In this document: positions 7,649 through 16,241 of the stretch, one piece after another | How positions within the stretch are numbered: position 1 is the first letter of the stretch | How the letters are laid out: every line of letters starts with the position of its first letter | From: Steroidobacteraceae bacterium | GTDB lineage: Bacteria; Pseudomonadota; Gammaproteobacteria; Steroidobacterales; Steroidobacteraceae | Reading direction: 5' to 3' | NCBI GenBank assembly: GCA_019187185.1 | Contig: JABAQU010000013.1 | Coordinates: forward strand, 1 to 60,927 | DNA: 60,927 bases | Program-made: the position numbers and the translations under genes | The notes under the pieces: model-generated | Database searches by the model: none | What the model was told of the DNA's origin: nothing | The model's input: the letters and a program-made list of their open reading frames with translations, nothing else

Positions 7649-9258
7649 TGCCGCACCGCAGGCACGCGAAGATGGTGGGGTGGTTCGATCCGCCGGTGCT
7701 CGCGCAAACGGCGATCCACATGACGGCGGCCAATTTCTTCGGCCGGCATTCCGATTCACGGCTGATCGAGGCGCTCGCGAGCCAGCCGCAGCACACCTTC
7801 GACTACTCCGCCGGTGAGCTGTGGCTCGATTACGTCGCGGATCTCGGCGACGGCTGGAATTCCACGCACGCCATTGCAGACGCGCTGGCGCGGCCGGCGC
7901 TCGAGGTGGGTCCGAGGGCAGGGGGTGTCACCGCGTCGACACGCAGCGGGCGCGTGCTCGTATTTGGTGGCGACCAGGTCTACCCGTGGCCGTCACGTGA
8001 TGCCTACGCGTGGCGCACCGAATGGCCGTACCGGGCCGCCTTCGATGCACACGGCACGCGGCCGGATCTCTTCGCGGTGCCGGGCAACCACGACTGGTTC
8101 GACAGCCTCGTCGCATTCTCGCGCAGCTTCTGCCGGCCGGAGCGGGGTTTCGCCGGCTGCCGCACGCAGCAGACGCGCAGCTACTTCGCGTTGCGCCTGC
8201 CGCCGCCGTGGTGGCTGGTCGCGATCGACCTGCAACTCGGGACCGAGCTCGACGAGCCGCAGCTGCGGTATTTCCGGCAAGTCGCCGCGACGATGGACCC
8301 GTCGGCGCAGATCGTGCTCTGCGTGCCGGAGCCGCAATGGCTGCTCGCCGAGTCCTATCCCGGCCACGAAACCTACGGCGGCGGCACGCTGCATGCGCTC
8401 GAACACGAGATCCTGCAGCGCCCCGTGCGTGCGTTCGTGACGGGCGACTGGCACCACTACCGGCGCCACGAGGACGCAGCCGGCGTGCAGAAGATCGTGT
8501 CGGGCGGGGGCGGCGCATTCCTGCACCCGACACATGCGCCGCGCACCCGCGACCTGTCAGGCGGCTTCCGGGAGCGTGCGGTGTATCCCGATCGGGCGAC
8601 GTCGCGGCGCCTCGCCTGGCGCAATCTGGCGTTTCCCTGGCTGAATCCGCGTGCCCTCGTGCTGCCTGCGGTGCTCTACGCGCTGTCGGCCTGGTTCGCA
8701 TCGGCGAGCCTCGGGCCGGGCGACTTCACGAGCTTCGGCGCAACCCTCGCGGCGAGCCTCACGGCGGCGCTCCGCGATCCCGTCAACGGCCTGTGGCTCC
8801 TCGCAGTGATCGGCGGGTTCGTCTTCTTCACCGATACCCACGAGCGCTGGTATCGCGTGGTCGGCGGCGTCACGCATGCGATCGCGCACCTGTCCGCGGC
8901 GCTCGTGCTCGCATGGCTCGCCGCGCGCCTCACGACGGAAGTGCTGTCGCTCACCTTCGGCAGCGTCGCGCAGCTCCTGATCGCCGGTGCCCTGACGTTC
9001 GTGTGCGGTGGCGTGGCGGGCGGTGCGCTGCTCGGCGTCTACCTGCTCATCTCGGTGCAGGTCTTTGGTCGCCACTCGAATGAGGCGTTCTCGTCACTGC
9101 GCATCGAAGACTACAAGCAGTGGCTCAGGATGCACTTCGCCGCGGACGGCACGCTCACGTTGTATGCGATCGGGATCGATCGCGTGCCGCGCGGCTCGCC
9201 GCACGATGCGCGCGCGACCCGCCCGCACCTGATCGAGAAGGTCGTGCTTCAGCGCTGA
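7645..9258 (+). CDS. Membrane-associated calcineurin-like metallophosphoesterase
   Basis: This 537-residue protein has an N-terminal metallophosphoesterase domain: YVADLGDGWNS at about 63-73, FGGDQVYP (110 region), PGNHDWFD (147-153) and GDWHHY (about 267), corresponding to the metal-binding D, GD, GNHD and GH-type motifs. Several hydrophobic helices (roughly residues 335-465) follow, then a soluble tail. It probably hydrolyses a phosphoester near the inner membrane; the substrate cannot be told. ATG 7645 overlaps the ybbP stop (ATGATG, either Met usable) with GGAGG directly upstream, so it is translationally coupled to ybbAP. The 3' end overlaps the convergent gene by 10 bases. Confidence 0.8.
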   Translation: MMPHRRHAKMVGWFDPPVLAQTAIHMTAANFFGRHSDSRLIEALASQPQHTFDYSAGELWLDYVADLGDGWNSTHAIADALARPALEVGPRAGGVTASTRSGRVLVFGGDQVYPWPSRDAYAWRTEWPYRAAFDAHGTRPDLFAVPGNHDWFDSLVAFSRSFCRPERGFAGCRTQQTRSYFALRLPPPWWLVAIDLQLGTELDEPQLRYFRQVAATMDPSAQIVLCVPEPQWLLAESYPGHETYGGGTLHALEHEILQRPVRAFVTGDWHHYRRHEDAAGVQKIVSGGGGAFLHPTHAPRTRDLSGGFRERAVYPDRATSRRLAWRNLAFPWLNPRALVLPAVLYALSAWFASASLGPGDFTSFGATLAASLTAALRDPVNGLWLLAVIGGFVFFTDTHERWYRVVGGVTHAIAHLSAALVLAWLAARLTTEVLSLTFGSVAQLLIAGALTFVCGGVAGGALLGVYLLISVQVFGRHSNEAFSSLRIEDYKQWLRMHFAADGTLTLYAIGIDRVPRGSPHDARATRPHLIEKVVLQR

Positions 9259-10058
9259 ATGCCGATCGTGGCCCACGCCTGCGCGACGGGCTCGCCGCGC
9301 CAGGTGAGGCCCTGGATCGTGAAGTCGTAGTTGCCGGGGCCGAGGGCCGACGTATTGAAGGCGATGCGCACGTGGCCGTTCGAGTCCTTCTCGACATTGT
9401 GCAACACCGCGACTCGGCCCTGGTCTTCGCGATCGATCGTGATGCGGAAGTTGCTGTATTTCGACCACGCGAGGTCGATCTTCAGGTCAGCGAACTGCAC
9501 GGGGCCGCCACCGACTGTCACTGCAGGCCTGTGGGTCGGGCCGCCGCGCGCCGGCACGAGCTTGATCGTGCGTGTCGCGGTTGCGGGAGCGAGCGGCTGG
9601 TCGATGATGCGCTTCTCGAGTGCGGCGATTTTCGCACCCCGATCGCCGATCTGCAGCGCGAGCGCGGCCGCGGCACCGAGGAGAATCACGACGAGCGCGG
9701 CGAAGCCGATCAGTACCGGCGGCTTTTCCCAGACGGGGCGCTTCTTCTGCTCCCACGGGGAGGGCTTGCCGCCCGCGTCGAGGAGGCGCAGGCCTGCGTG
9801 TACGCGTGCCGGCAGCCCGATCGCGTCGAGGAGTTCGGGGTGCGCGGCGCAGAAGTGCTCGAATTCGACCGCGCCCCGCGGCGGCAGCCGGCCGGCAAGG
9901 TAGCGCTCGACGATCTGATTGCGCTCGATGAACTCGCGGTCCATGGCTGGCGCAGCTGCGCCGGCCGGTGCGGGAGCGCCCGCAGAGGCAGGCGTGGCCG
10001 GCGCCGGGCGCCGCTCGGTCAACGGAACGTCCGGCAGGAGCTGGGAAGCGGCATCCAT
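9249..10058 (-). CDS. Membrane-anchored anti-sigma-factor-like protein
   Basis: This 269-residue protein looks like a transmembrane anti-sigma or regulatory protein. A Pro/Ala-rich start (1-38) leads to a helical cytosolic part (MDREFIERNQIVERYLAGRL, 39-95) that resembles the putative zinc-finger/anti-sigma fold but lacks the HxxxCxxC motif. One membrane helix spans about 114-136, a short coiled stretch follows, and the periplasmic domain (160-269) is beta-rich (GPGNYDFTIQGLTWRGE). No sigma factor gene is adjacent, so the partner is unknown. It is divergent from the DUF4139 gene, sharing a 128-bp promoter region with a strong dyad. An internal Met39 could be the true start. Confidence 0.6.
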   Translation of the reverse strand: MDAASQLLPDVPLTERRPAPATPASAGAPAPAGAAAPAMDREFIERNQIVERYLAGRLPPRGAVEFEHFCAAHPELLDAIGLPARVHAGLRLLDAGGKPSPWEQKKRPVWEKPPVLIGFAALVVILLGAAAALALQIGDRGAKIAALEKRIIDQPLAPATATRTIKLVPARGGPTHRPAVTVGGGPVQFADLKIDLAWSKYSNFRITIDREDQGRVAVLHNVEKDSNGHVRIAFNTSALGPGNYDFTIQGLTWRGEPVAQAWATIGIQR

Positions 10059-10125
10059 GACCCCATCCTGCCCGTGCGCCCGTTCATACGCACGGCACCG
10101 CTCACAGTTCTGTCAAAGCCCGACG

Positions 10126-10151
10126 GAAAACGCGACTTGCGTCGCATTTTC
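10126..10151. promoter_or_regulatory. Dyad in a divergent promoter region
   Basis: Arms GAAAACGCGAC (10126-10136) and GTCGCATTTTC (10141-10151) pair at 10 of 11 positions around TTGC. The element lies between two divergent genes, so it is a better candidate for an operator than a terminator, and no T tract follows. Just downstream is GGAACC (from about 10154), which resembles the -35 element of an ECF-type sigma factor; this is speculative. Confidence 0.35.
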
Positions 10152-10186
10152 GGGAACCATATCCGTATCGATCCAAGGAGCCCTGC

Positions 10187-11710
10187 ATGCCACGCAAGAC
10201 CCTGCCCTCCACGCTGCTCGCTGCCGGCCTCGCGCTCGCCACAGGAGCGCCAGCCGCCGATCCAGGCGGCACGTCGATCACGATCTACAGCTCCGCGCAG
10301 CCAGGCGGGGTGCCGGCGGAGTTCTATCGGCCCTTGCCGGGTGGGGGCGTACCGAACGGCATGGCGGTGCCGGGTTACGCGATGGTGCGCGATATGCGCA
10401 CGATGCAGCTCGCCGCAGGGCGCTCGAGCGTGCGCTACACGGACGTCGCAGCGTTGATCGACCCGACGACCGTGAGCTTCCAGTCGCTCACAGATCCCGC
10501 GACGCGTGTGCTCGAACAGAACTACCAGTTCGACCTGATCGGCATGGACAAGCTGCTGGCGCGCTACGTCGACCGGCCTGTCACGGTCGACCGCCCGGGC
10601 CGCGATGCGGGGCCGCCGACTAGTGGCACGCTGCTGTCCGCGACCGACGGCCTCGTCGTGCGCGGCGCCGATGGCTCGATCCACGCGCTGCGCGAATATG
10701 GCGCCGTGCATTTCTCCGAGTTGCCGGGCGGGCTGATCACGCGCCCGACGCTCGTCTGGGACATCGACGCCGCGCGCAGCGGCCCCCATCGCGTTCGCGT
10801 GACCTACCAGACCGGCGGCATCACCTGGTGGGCCGATTACAACCTCGTCTTCAATGAGGGCAAGGACGCCAACAGCGGCACGATCGACCTCGGCGCATGG
10901 GTCAGCATCGTCAACCAGTCGGGCGCGAGCTACGACGATGCGCGCCTCAAGCTGATCGCCGGCGACGTGCAGCGGGTCGCGCCACCGCAACGGGTCTATC
11001 TGCAGAAGCGCGCGATGGAAATGGCGGCAGCCGATGCCGGTACGGGCTTCGAGGAAAAGGCGTTCTTCGAGTTTCATCTCTACACGCTCGGCCGGCGTAC
11101 CACGCTGCCGAACAACTCGACAAAGCAGCTCGAGCTGTTCGACGAGGCGAAGGCGATTCCGGCGAAGAAGCTGCTGGTCTATTACGGAGCACCGGATTTC
11201 GGCGCGTTCGGCGGCCCCTACCTCGACCGCGATTACGGTACTGCGGCCAACCGGAAGGTCGATGTGTATCTCGAGTTCCGCAACGACAAGGCGAAGGGCC
11301 TCGGCATTCCGCTGCCCGCCGGTCGCGTGCGCGTCGCCAAGCTCGATGCGGCCGATGACAGCCTCGAGTTCATCGGCGAGGACGTGATCGATCACACGCC
11401 GAAGGACGAGGATGTTCGCATCAAGCTCGGCTCGGCGTTCGACGTGGTCGGCGAGCGCCGCCAGGTCGACTTCTCGATCGATACGAAGGCGCGCACGATG
11501 GAGGAGGAGATCGAGGTCAAGGTGCGCAACCACAAGTCCGAACCCGTCGACGTGCTCGTGCGGGAAACGCTCTTCCGGTGGAGCGGCTGGACAATCGTGT
11601 CGAAGTCGCACGACTACGTGAAGGAAGACGCGCGCACGATCCACTTCCCGATCCGGGTCGCGAAGGACGGTGAATCGATCGTGCGCTACCGTGTGCGCTA
11701 TCACTGGTAG
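10187..11710 (+). CDS. DUF4139 domain-containing periplasmic protein
   Basis: This 507-residue exported protein has a signal peptide (MPRKTLPSTLLAAGLALATG, cleavage likely near APA-AD at 24). It carries the features of DUF4139 proteins: a QNYQFDLIGMDKLLARYVDR-like segment, the ITWWADYNLV block at about 218, RLKLIAGDVQRV, and a C-terminal beta-rich part ending VRYRVRYHW. AAGGAG lies 6 bases before ATG 10187. Function is unknown; it is probably a periplasmic or outer-membrane-facing beta protein. It is divergent from the anti-sigma-like gene, which suggests shared control. Confidence 0.8.
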   Translation: MPRKTLPSTLLAAGLALATGAPAADPGGTSITIYSSAQPGGVPAEFYRPLPGGGVPNGMAVPGYAMVRDMRTMQLAAGRSSVRYTDVAALIDPTTVSFQSLTDPATRVLEQNYQFDLIGMDKLLARYVDRPVTVDRPGRDAGPPTSGTLLSATDGLVVRGADGSIHALREYGAVHFSELPGGLITRPTLVWDIDAARSGPHRVRVTYQTGGITWWADYNLVFNEGKDANSGTIDLGAWVSIVNQSGASYDDARLKLIAGDVQRVAPPQRVYLQKRAMEMAAADAGTGFEEKAFFEFHLYTLGRRTTLPNNSTKQLELFDEAKAIPAKKLLVYYGAPDFGAFGGPYLDRDYGTAANRKVDVYLEFRNDKAKGLGIPLPAGRVRVAKLDAADDSLEFIGEDVIDHTPKDEDVRIKLGSAFDVVGERRQVDFSIDTKARTMEEEIEVKVRNHKSEPVDVLVRETLFRWSGWTIVSKSHDYVKEDARTIHFPIRVAKDGESIVRYRVRYHW

Positions 11711-11826
11711 CGCAAGCGGCTGGTAGCGCACCGGTAGCGACGAAGCGAGGCTCCGCGGCGACGGGCCGTTAAACTCGCGGGTCGGGGCGAGCGTCCAACG
11801 GTGCAAGATTGCGTCGGGGAGGACGC

Positions 11827-14800
11827 ATGCACCTGACCAGGATCGCGCTACATAACCCCGCGGGCGTCGCGGTGGCGGTGCTGCTCGCGTGCCTGCTCGG
11901 CGTGCTGGCATTCTTCAGGCTGCCGGTCCAGCTCTTTCCCGACATCGACGAACCCGTGATCAGCATCTTCACGGGCTGGCGCGCCGCGGCGCCGAGCGAG
12001 GTCGAGTCCGAGATCATCGAGCCCGAAGAGCGTGCGCTCGAAGGGCTGCCCGGCTTGAAGGAGCTCAACAGCTTCGCCGGGCCGGGCGGCGCGTTCGTGA
12101 ACCTGCGCTTCGCCATCGGCACCGACATGCAGGCGACGCTGATCGAAGTGATCAGCCGCATGAACCAGCTGCCGCCGCTGCCGCGCGACGCCGATGCTCC
12201 GCGCATCGCGCTCGGCGACGACGGCGGCGGCGGGCCGAACCAGACGCTCTCGTGGTTCTTCGTCCAGCTCCTGCCCGGTACGCCCGGCCCCGTCGAGAAC
12301 TACCGCCGCCAGATCGAAGATCTCGTGCGCGCACGCATCGAAACGATTCCCGGGGTGGCAACGGTCAACATCAATGCGGGCGCCCCCGAGGAACTGCAGA
12401 TCGTGTTCGATCCGCAGCGCGCCGCCGACCTCGGCATCCAGCTGCCTCGCGTCGCGGCGGTGGCGGGCAACGCGACCGACCTGTCGGGCGGCTTCGTCGA
12501 CATCGGGCGGCGCCAGTACACGATGCGCTTCGCGGGCCGCTATACGCCCGCGCAGCTCGCCGATCTCGTGCTCGAGTGGCGTGACGGGCGTCCGGTGCGC
12601 CTCGGCGACATCGCGACGGTCGAGGTACGGCGCGGTGATCGCGTGAACCTCGCGATCCAGAACGGCAATCCCGCGATCGGGTTGCAGATCCTGAAGGAGA
12701 ACCACGCCAACGTTCTCGATACGCTGAATGCCGTCAAGGCGGAGATCTTCGCGATGCGCGACGGCCCGCTGAAGGACATGGGGCTCACGGTCGCGCAGTC
12801 GTTCGATCCCTCGGTGTTCATCAACCAGGCGATCGGCATGGTGAGCGGCAACCTGGTCGCGGGCGTGATCCTCGCCGTGCTGGTGCTGTGGCTCTTCCTG
12901 CGCGACCTGCGCACCACTCTGCTCGTCGGCATCGTGATTCCGGTGTGCCTGCTCGTCGCGCTCGCGGTCCTGATGCTGACCGGACGCACGCTCAACGTGA
13001 TCTCGATCGCAGGGCTCGCCTTCGGCGTCGGCATGACCACCGACGCGGCGGTCGTCGTGCTCGAAAGCATCGTGCAGCGGCGCGAGAAGGGCCTGCCGCT
13101 GCTGCAGGCCGCGCTCGAGGGCACGAGCCGGGTCTGGCCCGCGCTCTTCGCTTCGACTGCAGCCACGATCGTCGTGTTCATGCCGGTCGTGTTCATGGAG
13201 GATGCCGCGGGGCAGCTGTTTGCGGATCTGTCGCTCACTGTCGTGATCGCGGTGGCGACCTCGCTCGTCGTGGCGGTCACGCTGCTGCCCCTCGCCGCAT
13301 CGCGCTGGTTGAAGCCGGCGACGGCGGAGGCGCCTTCGGACGCGCGCTGGCGGCGCATGGCCGACACGATCGTCGGCTGGACCGATACGCCCCGGCGCCG
13401 CTACGCGATCATCGGCTCACTGCTCGTCGTGCCCGCAGCGCTCTCGTGGCTGCTGCTGCCGCCGCTCGACTACCTGCCGCCGGTGAAACGGGATGCGATC
13501 GACGGCTTCTTCCAGTTCCCGCCGGGCGCGAGCATCGAGACGATCGACAGCGAGATCGTGCAGGAGATTGCCCGGCGCATGGACCCGTACATGCGCGGCG
13601 AGAAGGAGCCCGCGCTCAAGAACTACTATGTGCTCGTGTTCCCGGGAGGCGGCTCGATCGGCGCGCGGCCGCTCGACCCGGCGAAGATCGACCTCCTCGA
13701 CCGGGTGATCAACGAGGAGATCGTGAGCGGCTTTCCGGATACGGAAGTGTTCGCTTCGCAGGGGAACCTCTTCGGCGGCTTCGGCGACGGGCGCAACATC
13801 GATTTCCAGCTGCAGTCGTCGAATCTCGAGGCGCTGTTTCCGATCGCGAGGCGCGCGCAGCAGCTGATCGCGGAGAAGCTGCCCGGCGCCCAGGTGCAGG
13901 CCTTCCAGGGGCTCGAAATGGCCGAGCCCGAGCTGCGCATCTCCCCGTACGACCGGCGCCTGAACGAAGTCGGCTGGACCCGCGGCGATGTCGGCACGGT
14001 AGTGCGTGCGCTCGGCGACGGCGCCTGGGTGGGGGAGTACTTCGACGGCGAGCGCCGGCTCGACATGTTCCTGCGCGCGGCCCCGTGGGATACCCCGGAA
14101 ACGCTCGCGAGCGTGCCGGTCGCCACGCCGAGCGGCGCGGTCGTGCCGCTCGGCGAACTCGCGCGGATCGAGGCGACGGTCGGCCCGAGCGGCCTGCGGC
14201 GTGTCGATGGGCGGCGCACCGTCGGGCTCAACGTGAGCCCGCCAAAGGCGCTGTCGCTGCAGCAGGCGATCGATGTCGTCAAGCGAGACGTCGAACCCGA
14301 GATCGCGAAACTGCTGCCCGCCGACGGCTCGATCCGCTATGCCGGCAATGCCGGGAACCTCCGGACAGCGCTCGACAACATGCGCTTCAACATCGGCATC
14401 GCGATGCTGGTGCTGTTCCTGCTCGTCGCGGCGCTCGTGCGCTCCGCCAAGGACAGCGCGATCATGATGCTGACGATTCCGCTCGCGAGCTTCGGCGGCG
14501 TGCTCGCGATCTGGCTGCTGCGTGCAGTCACGAGCCAGACGCTCGATCTCCTGACGATGATCGGGTTCATCATCCTGATGGGCATGGTCGTGAACAACGC
14601 GATCCTGCTGACCGACGAGACGCGCACCGGCGAGAGGAACGGGCTCGCGCGCCGCGACGCCATCGCCGCGGCGCTGCGCACCCGCACGCGGCCGATCCTC
14701 TCGACCACGCTCTCCGGGCTCTTCGGCATGCTGCCGCTCGCGGTCGTGCCCGGCCCCGGCAGTGCGCTCTACCGCGGCCTCGGCGCCGTGATCGTCGGCG

Positions 14801-14901
14801 GGATGGTCGTCAATACCGCCTTTACCCTCGTGTTGCTGCCGGCGCTGCTGCGCCTCGGCGAGAAGGAGCCCGCATGGTTGCCGAGCTACGAATCCCCCTG
14901 A
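11827..14901 (+). CDS. RND efflux transporter permease (HAE family)
   Basis: This 1024-residue inner-membrane proton antiporter is expected to export small hydrophobic or toxic molecules across the envelope together with the adaptor that follows. It shows the N-terminal helix (ALHNPAGVAVAVLLACLLGV), the motif LPVQLFPDIDEPVI, two large periplasmic loops and two six-helix bundles. ATG 11827 has GGGGAGGA just upstream. Proton-relay positions are atypical: in TM4 the usual VDD appears as TTDA (only the first Asp kept), and in TM10 the AKN Lys position reads VNN. Some subfamilies also vary here, so transport may still occur. The 3' end overlaps the adaptor gene by 28 bases. Permease-before-adaptor order is less common, and no outer membrane gene is adjacent. 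Confidence 0.9.
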   Translation: MHLTRIALHNPAGVAVAVLLACLLGVLAFFRLPVQLFPDIDEPVISIFTGWRAAAPSEVESEIIEPEERALEGLPGLKELNSFAGPGGAFVNLRFAIGTDMQATLIEVISRMNQLPPLPRDADAPRIALGDDGGGGPNQTLSWFFVQLLPGTPGPVENYRRQIEDLVRARIETIPGVATVNINAGAPEELQIVFDPQRAADLGIQLPRVAAVAGNATDLSGGFVDIGRRQYTMRFAGRYTPAQLADLVLEWRDGRPVRLGDIATVEVRRGDRVNLAIQNGNPAIGLQILKENHANVLDTLNAVKAEIFAMRDGPLKDMGLTVAQSFDPSVFINQAIGMVSGNLVAGVILAVLVLWLFLRDLRTTLLVGIVIPVCLLVALAVLMLTGRTLNVISIAGLAFGVGMTTDAAVVVLESIVQRREKGLPLLQAALEGTSRVWPALFASTAATIVVFMPVVFMEDAAGQLFADLSLTVVIAVATSLVVAVTLLPLAASRWLKPATAEAPSDARWRRMADTIVGWTDTPRRRYAIIGSLLVVPAALSWLLLPPLDYLPPVKRDAIDGFFQFPPGASIETIDSEIVQEIARRMDPYMRGEKEPALKNYYVLVFPGGGSIGARPLDPAKIDLLDRVINEEIVSGFPDTEVFASQGNLFGGFGDGRNIDFQLQSSNLEALFPIARRAQQLIAEKLPGAQVQAFQGLEMAEPELRISPYDRRLNEVGWTRGDVGTVVRALGDGAWVGEYFDGERRLDMFLRAAPWDTPETLASVPVATPSGAVVPLGELARIEATVGPSGLRRVDGRRTVGLNVSPPKALSLQQAIDVVKRDVEPEIAKLLPADGSIRYAGNAGNLRTALDNMRFNIGIAMLVLFLLVAALVRSAKDSAIMMLTIPLASFGGVLAIWLLRAVTSQTLDLLTMIGFIILMGMVVNNAILLTDETRTGERNGLARRDAIAAALRTRTRPILSTTLSGLFGMLPLAVVPGPGSALYRGLGAVIVGGMVVNTAFTLVLLPALLRLGEKEPAWLPSYESP

Positions 14902-15986
14902 TCTTTGCGCTTCTCCTGAAGTGGCTGCTCTGCTGGGACATCGCCGATGCGGCCGAGCCGGCACCCGGACCGGCCGTGCCCGTCGTCGTTGCGACCGCGC
15001 ATGTCGAAGACGAGGTGCCGCGCGCGTTCGCACCGGCGACGATCGTGAGCCGCGCCGATGCGCGGCTTTCGGCCGAAGTCGCCGGGCCGATCCGCTGGAT
15101 CGCGGAGCCCGGCGCGGAGGTCGCCGGCGGCGACGTGATCGCGCGGCTCGATACCGCGCGCATCGTGCTCTCGGTGCGGGACAACGAGGCCGCGGTGAAG
15201 CGCCTCGACGCGAACGTGGCGCTGCTGCGCACGCAGCGCGATCGACTGCGCACGCTCGCGGCACAGAACATCGCGTCGCGCAACCAGATCGACGAGGCGG
15301 AATCGCGGCTCGCGATGGCCGAGCAGGAGCTCGAACAGGCACGCGTCGCGCGCGATCGCGCGCGTCTCGAGCTGGCACGCGCCACCGTGCGCGCACCGTT
15401 TGCGGGCCAGGTGGCCGAGCGGCTGCGCACGACGGGTGAATTCGTGGCGGTCGGCGATCCGCTCGTCCGCCTCGTCGATACGCGCAGCGTCGAGGCCGTC
15501 GCCCGCGCTCCCCTCGCGGCGGCGGCCTCGCTCGCGCGCGGCCAGAGCGTCAGGGTGCTCGACGACGCCCGCGAGGCGAACAGCCGGATCCGCTCGGTCG
15601 TGCCGGTTGGCGACGAGCGCTCGCGCATGCTCGAGGTGCGGGTCGCGCTGGCGCCCGACACATGGCCCATCGGCGCCGCCGTGCGCGTCGAGCTGCCGAA
15701 CGGGCCGATGCGGCGTGCGATTACCGTGCCTCGCGACGCGGTCGTGCTGCGCCAGGGCGCGGCCTACGTCTTTCGCGTCGGCGCGGGCGACAAGGCCGAG
15801 CGCATCAGCGTACGGCCGGGCACGGGGCGCAGGGATCTCGTGGAAGTGGCCGGGGACCTCGCGGCCGGCGACCGGATCGTCGTGCGGGGCGCCGAGCGGC
15901 TGCAACCGGGACAACGCGTGACGATTCAGCGCAGTGACGGGGACGTGCTCGCCGAGCGCAAGGGCCCGTCGTCGCGCGCGAGCTGA
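14874..15986 (+). CDS. RND efflux periplasmic adaptor (HlyD/MFP family)
   Basis: This 370-residue membrane fusion protein has an N-terminal signal segment (LRIPLIFALLLKWLLCWDIADAA). The first half of the lipoyl domain (AGPIRWIAEPGAEVAGGDVIARLD) is followed by a coiled-coil hairpin (about residues 105-165, Arg/Glu/Ala rich), the second lipoyl half (ATVRAPFAGQVAERL), a beta-barrel domain and a membrane-proximal domain. It links the upstream RND permease to an outer-membrane channel encoded elsewhere. ATG 14874 lies 28 bases inside the permease gene and follows an AAGGAG, which supports coupled translation. Confidence 0.88.
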   Translation: MVAELRIPLIFALLLKWLLCWDIADAAEPAPGPAVPVVVATAHVEDEVPRAFAPATIVSRADARLSAEVAGPIRWIAEPGAEVAGGDVIARLDTARIVLSVRDNEAAVKRLDANVALLRTQRDRLRTLAAQNIASRNQIDEAESRLAMAEQELEQARVARDRARLELARATVRAPFAGQVAERLRTTGEFVAVGDPLVRLVDTRSVEAVARAPLAAAASLARGQSVRVLDDAREANSRIRSVVPVGDERSRMLEVRVALAPDTWPIGAAVRVELPNGPMRRAITVPRDAVVLRQGAAYVFRVGAGDKAERISVRPGTGRRDLVEVAGDLAAGDRIVVRGAERLQPGQRVTIQRSDGDVLAERKGPSSRAS

Positions 15987-16037
15987 ACGGGTTAGTGCGT
16001 AGTGCCATTTGCACCGGCTGCGGTTACAGTGCACGCC

Positions 16038-16241
16038 ATGCGTGTCGTTACCCCGGCGATGAAGCTCGATGTGCGGATCGATGCATTGACGGCCAAGGAC
16101 GGTCTGCTGCAGATGAGCGGCGTGGCCGGCATGCTGCCATGCGAGACCACGCTGCGCCCCTCGGAGCTGCGGCGCATGATCCGCAAGCTCCTGCGACCGT
16201 CGATCCTGCGGCTCCTCCTGAGCAGCGACCCCCTGCGCTAG
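16038..16241 (+). CDS. Small hypothetical protein
   Basis: This 67-residue protein (MRVVTPAMKLDVRIDALTAK...) combines a beta-strand-rich N-terminal half with a basic helical C-terminal half (LRPSELRRMIRKLLRPSILR). There is a Cys in MLPCETTLRPSE. No known domain is recognised. It sits between the efflux adaptor and the convergent TonB receptor gene, whose stop overlaps its last bases. A GTG at 16002 would add 12 residues. The amphipathic sequence and plausible start favour a real gene, but in this GC-rich DNA a chance reading frame cannot be excluded. Confidence 0.5.
   Translation: MRVVTPAMKLDVRIDALTAKDGLLQMSGVAGMLPCETTLRPSELRRMIRKLLRPSILRLLLSSDPLR

Noticed and set aside
5822-7759. A 645-codon minus-strand frame opposite ybbP
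   Set aside because: Composition is dominated by Arg, His, Glu and Ala with no motif; ybbP on the other strand has FtsX features.
10126-10151. Rho-independent terminator
   Set aside because: It has a good stem but no T tract, and it lies between the 5' ends of divergent genes where a terminator is not expected.
13417-15396. A 659-codon minus-strand frame across the first RND pump and adaptor
   Set aside because: Arg-rich low-complexity translation opposite well-recognised genes.
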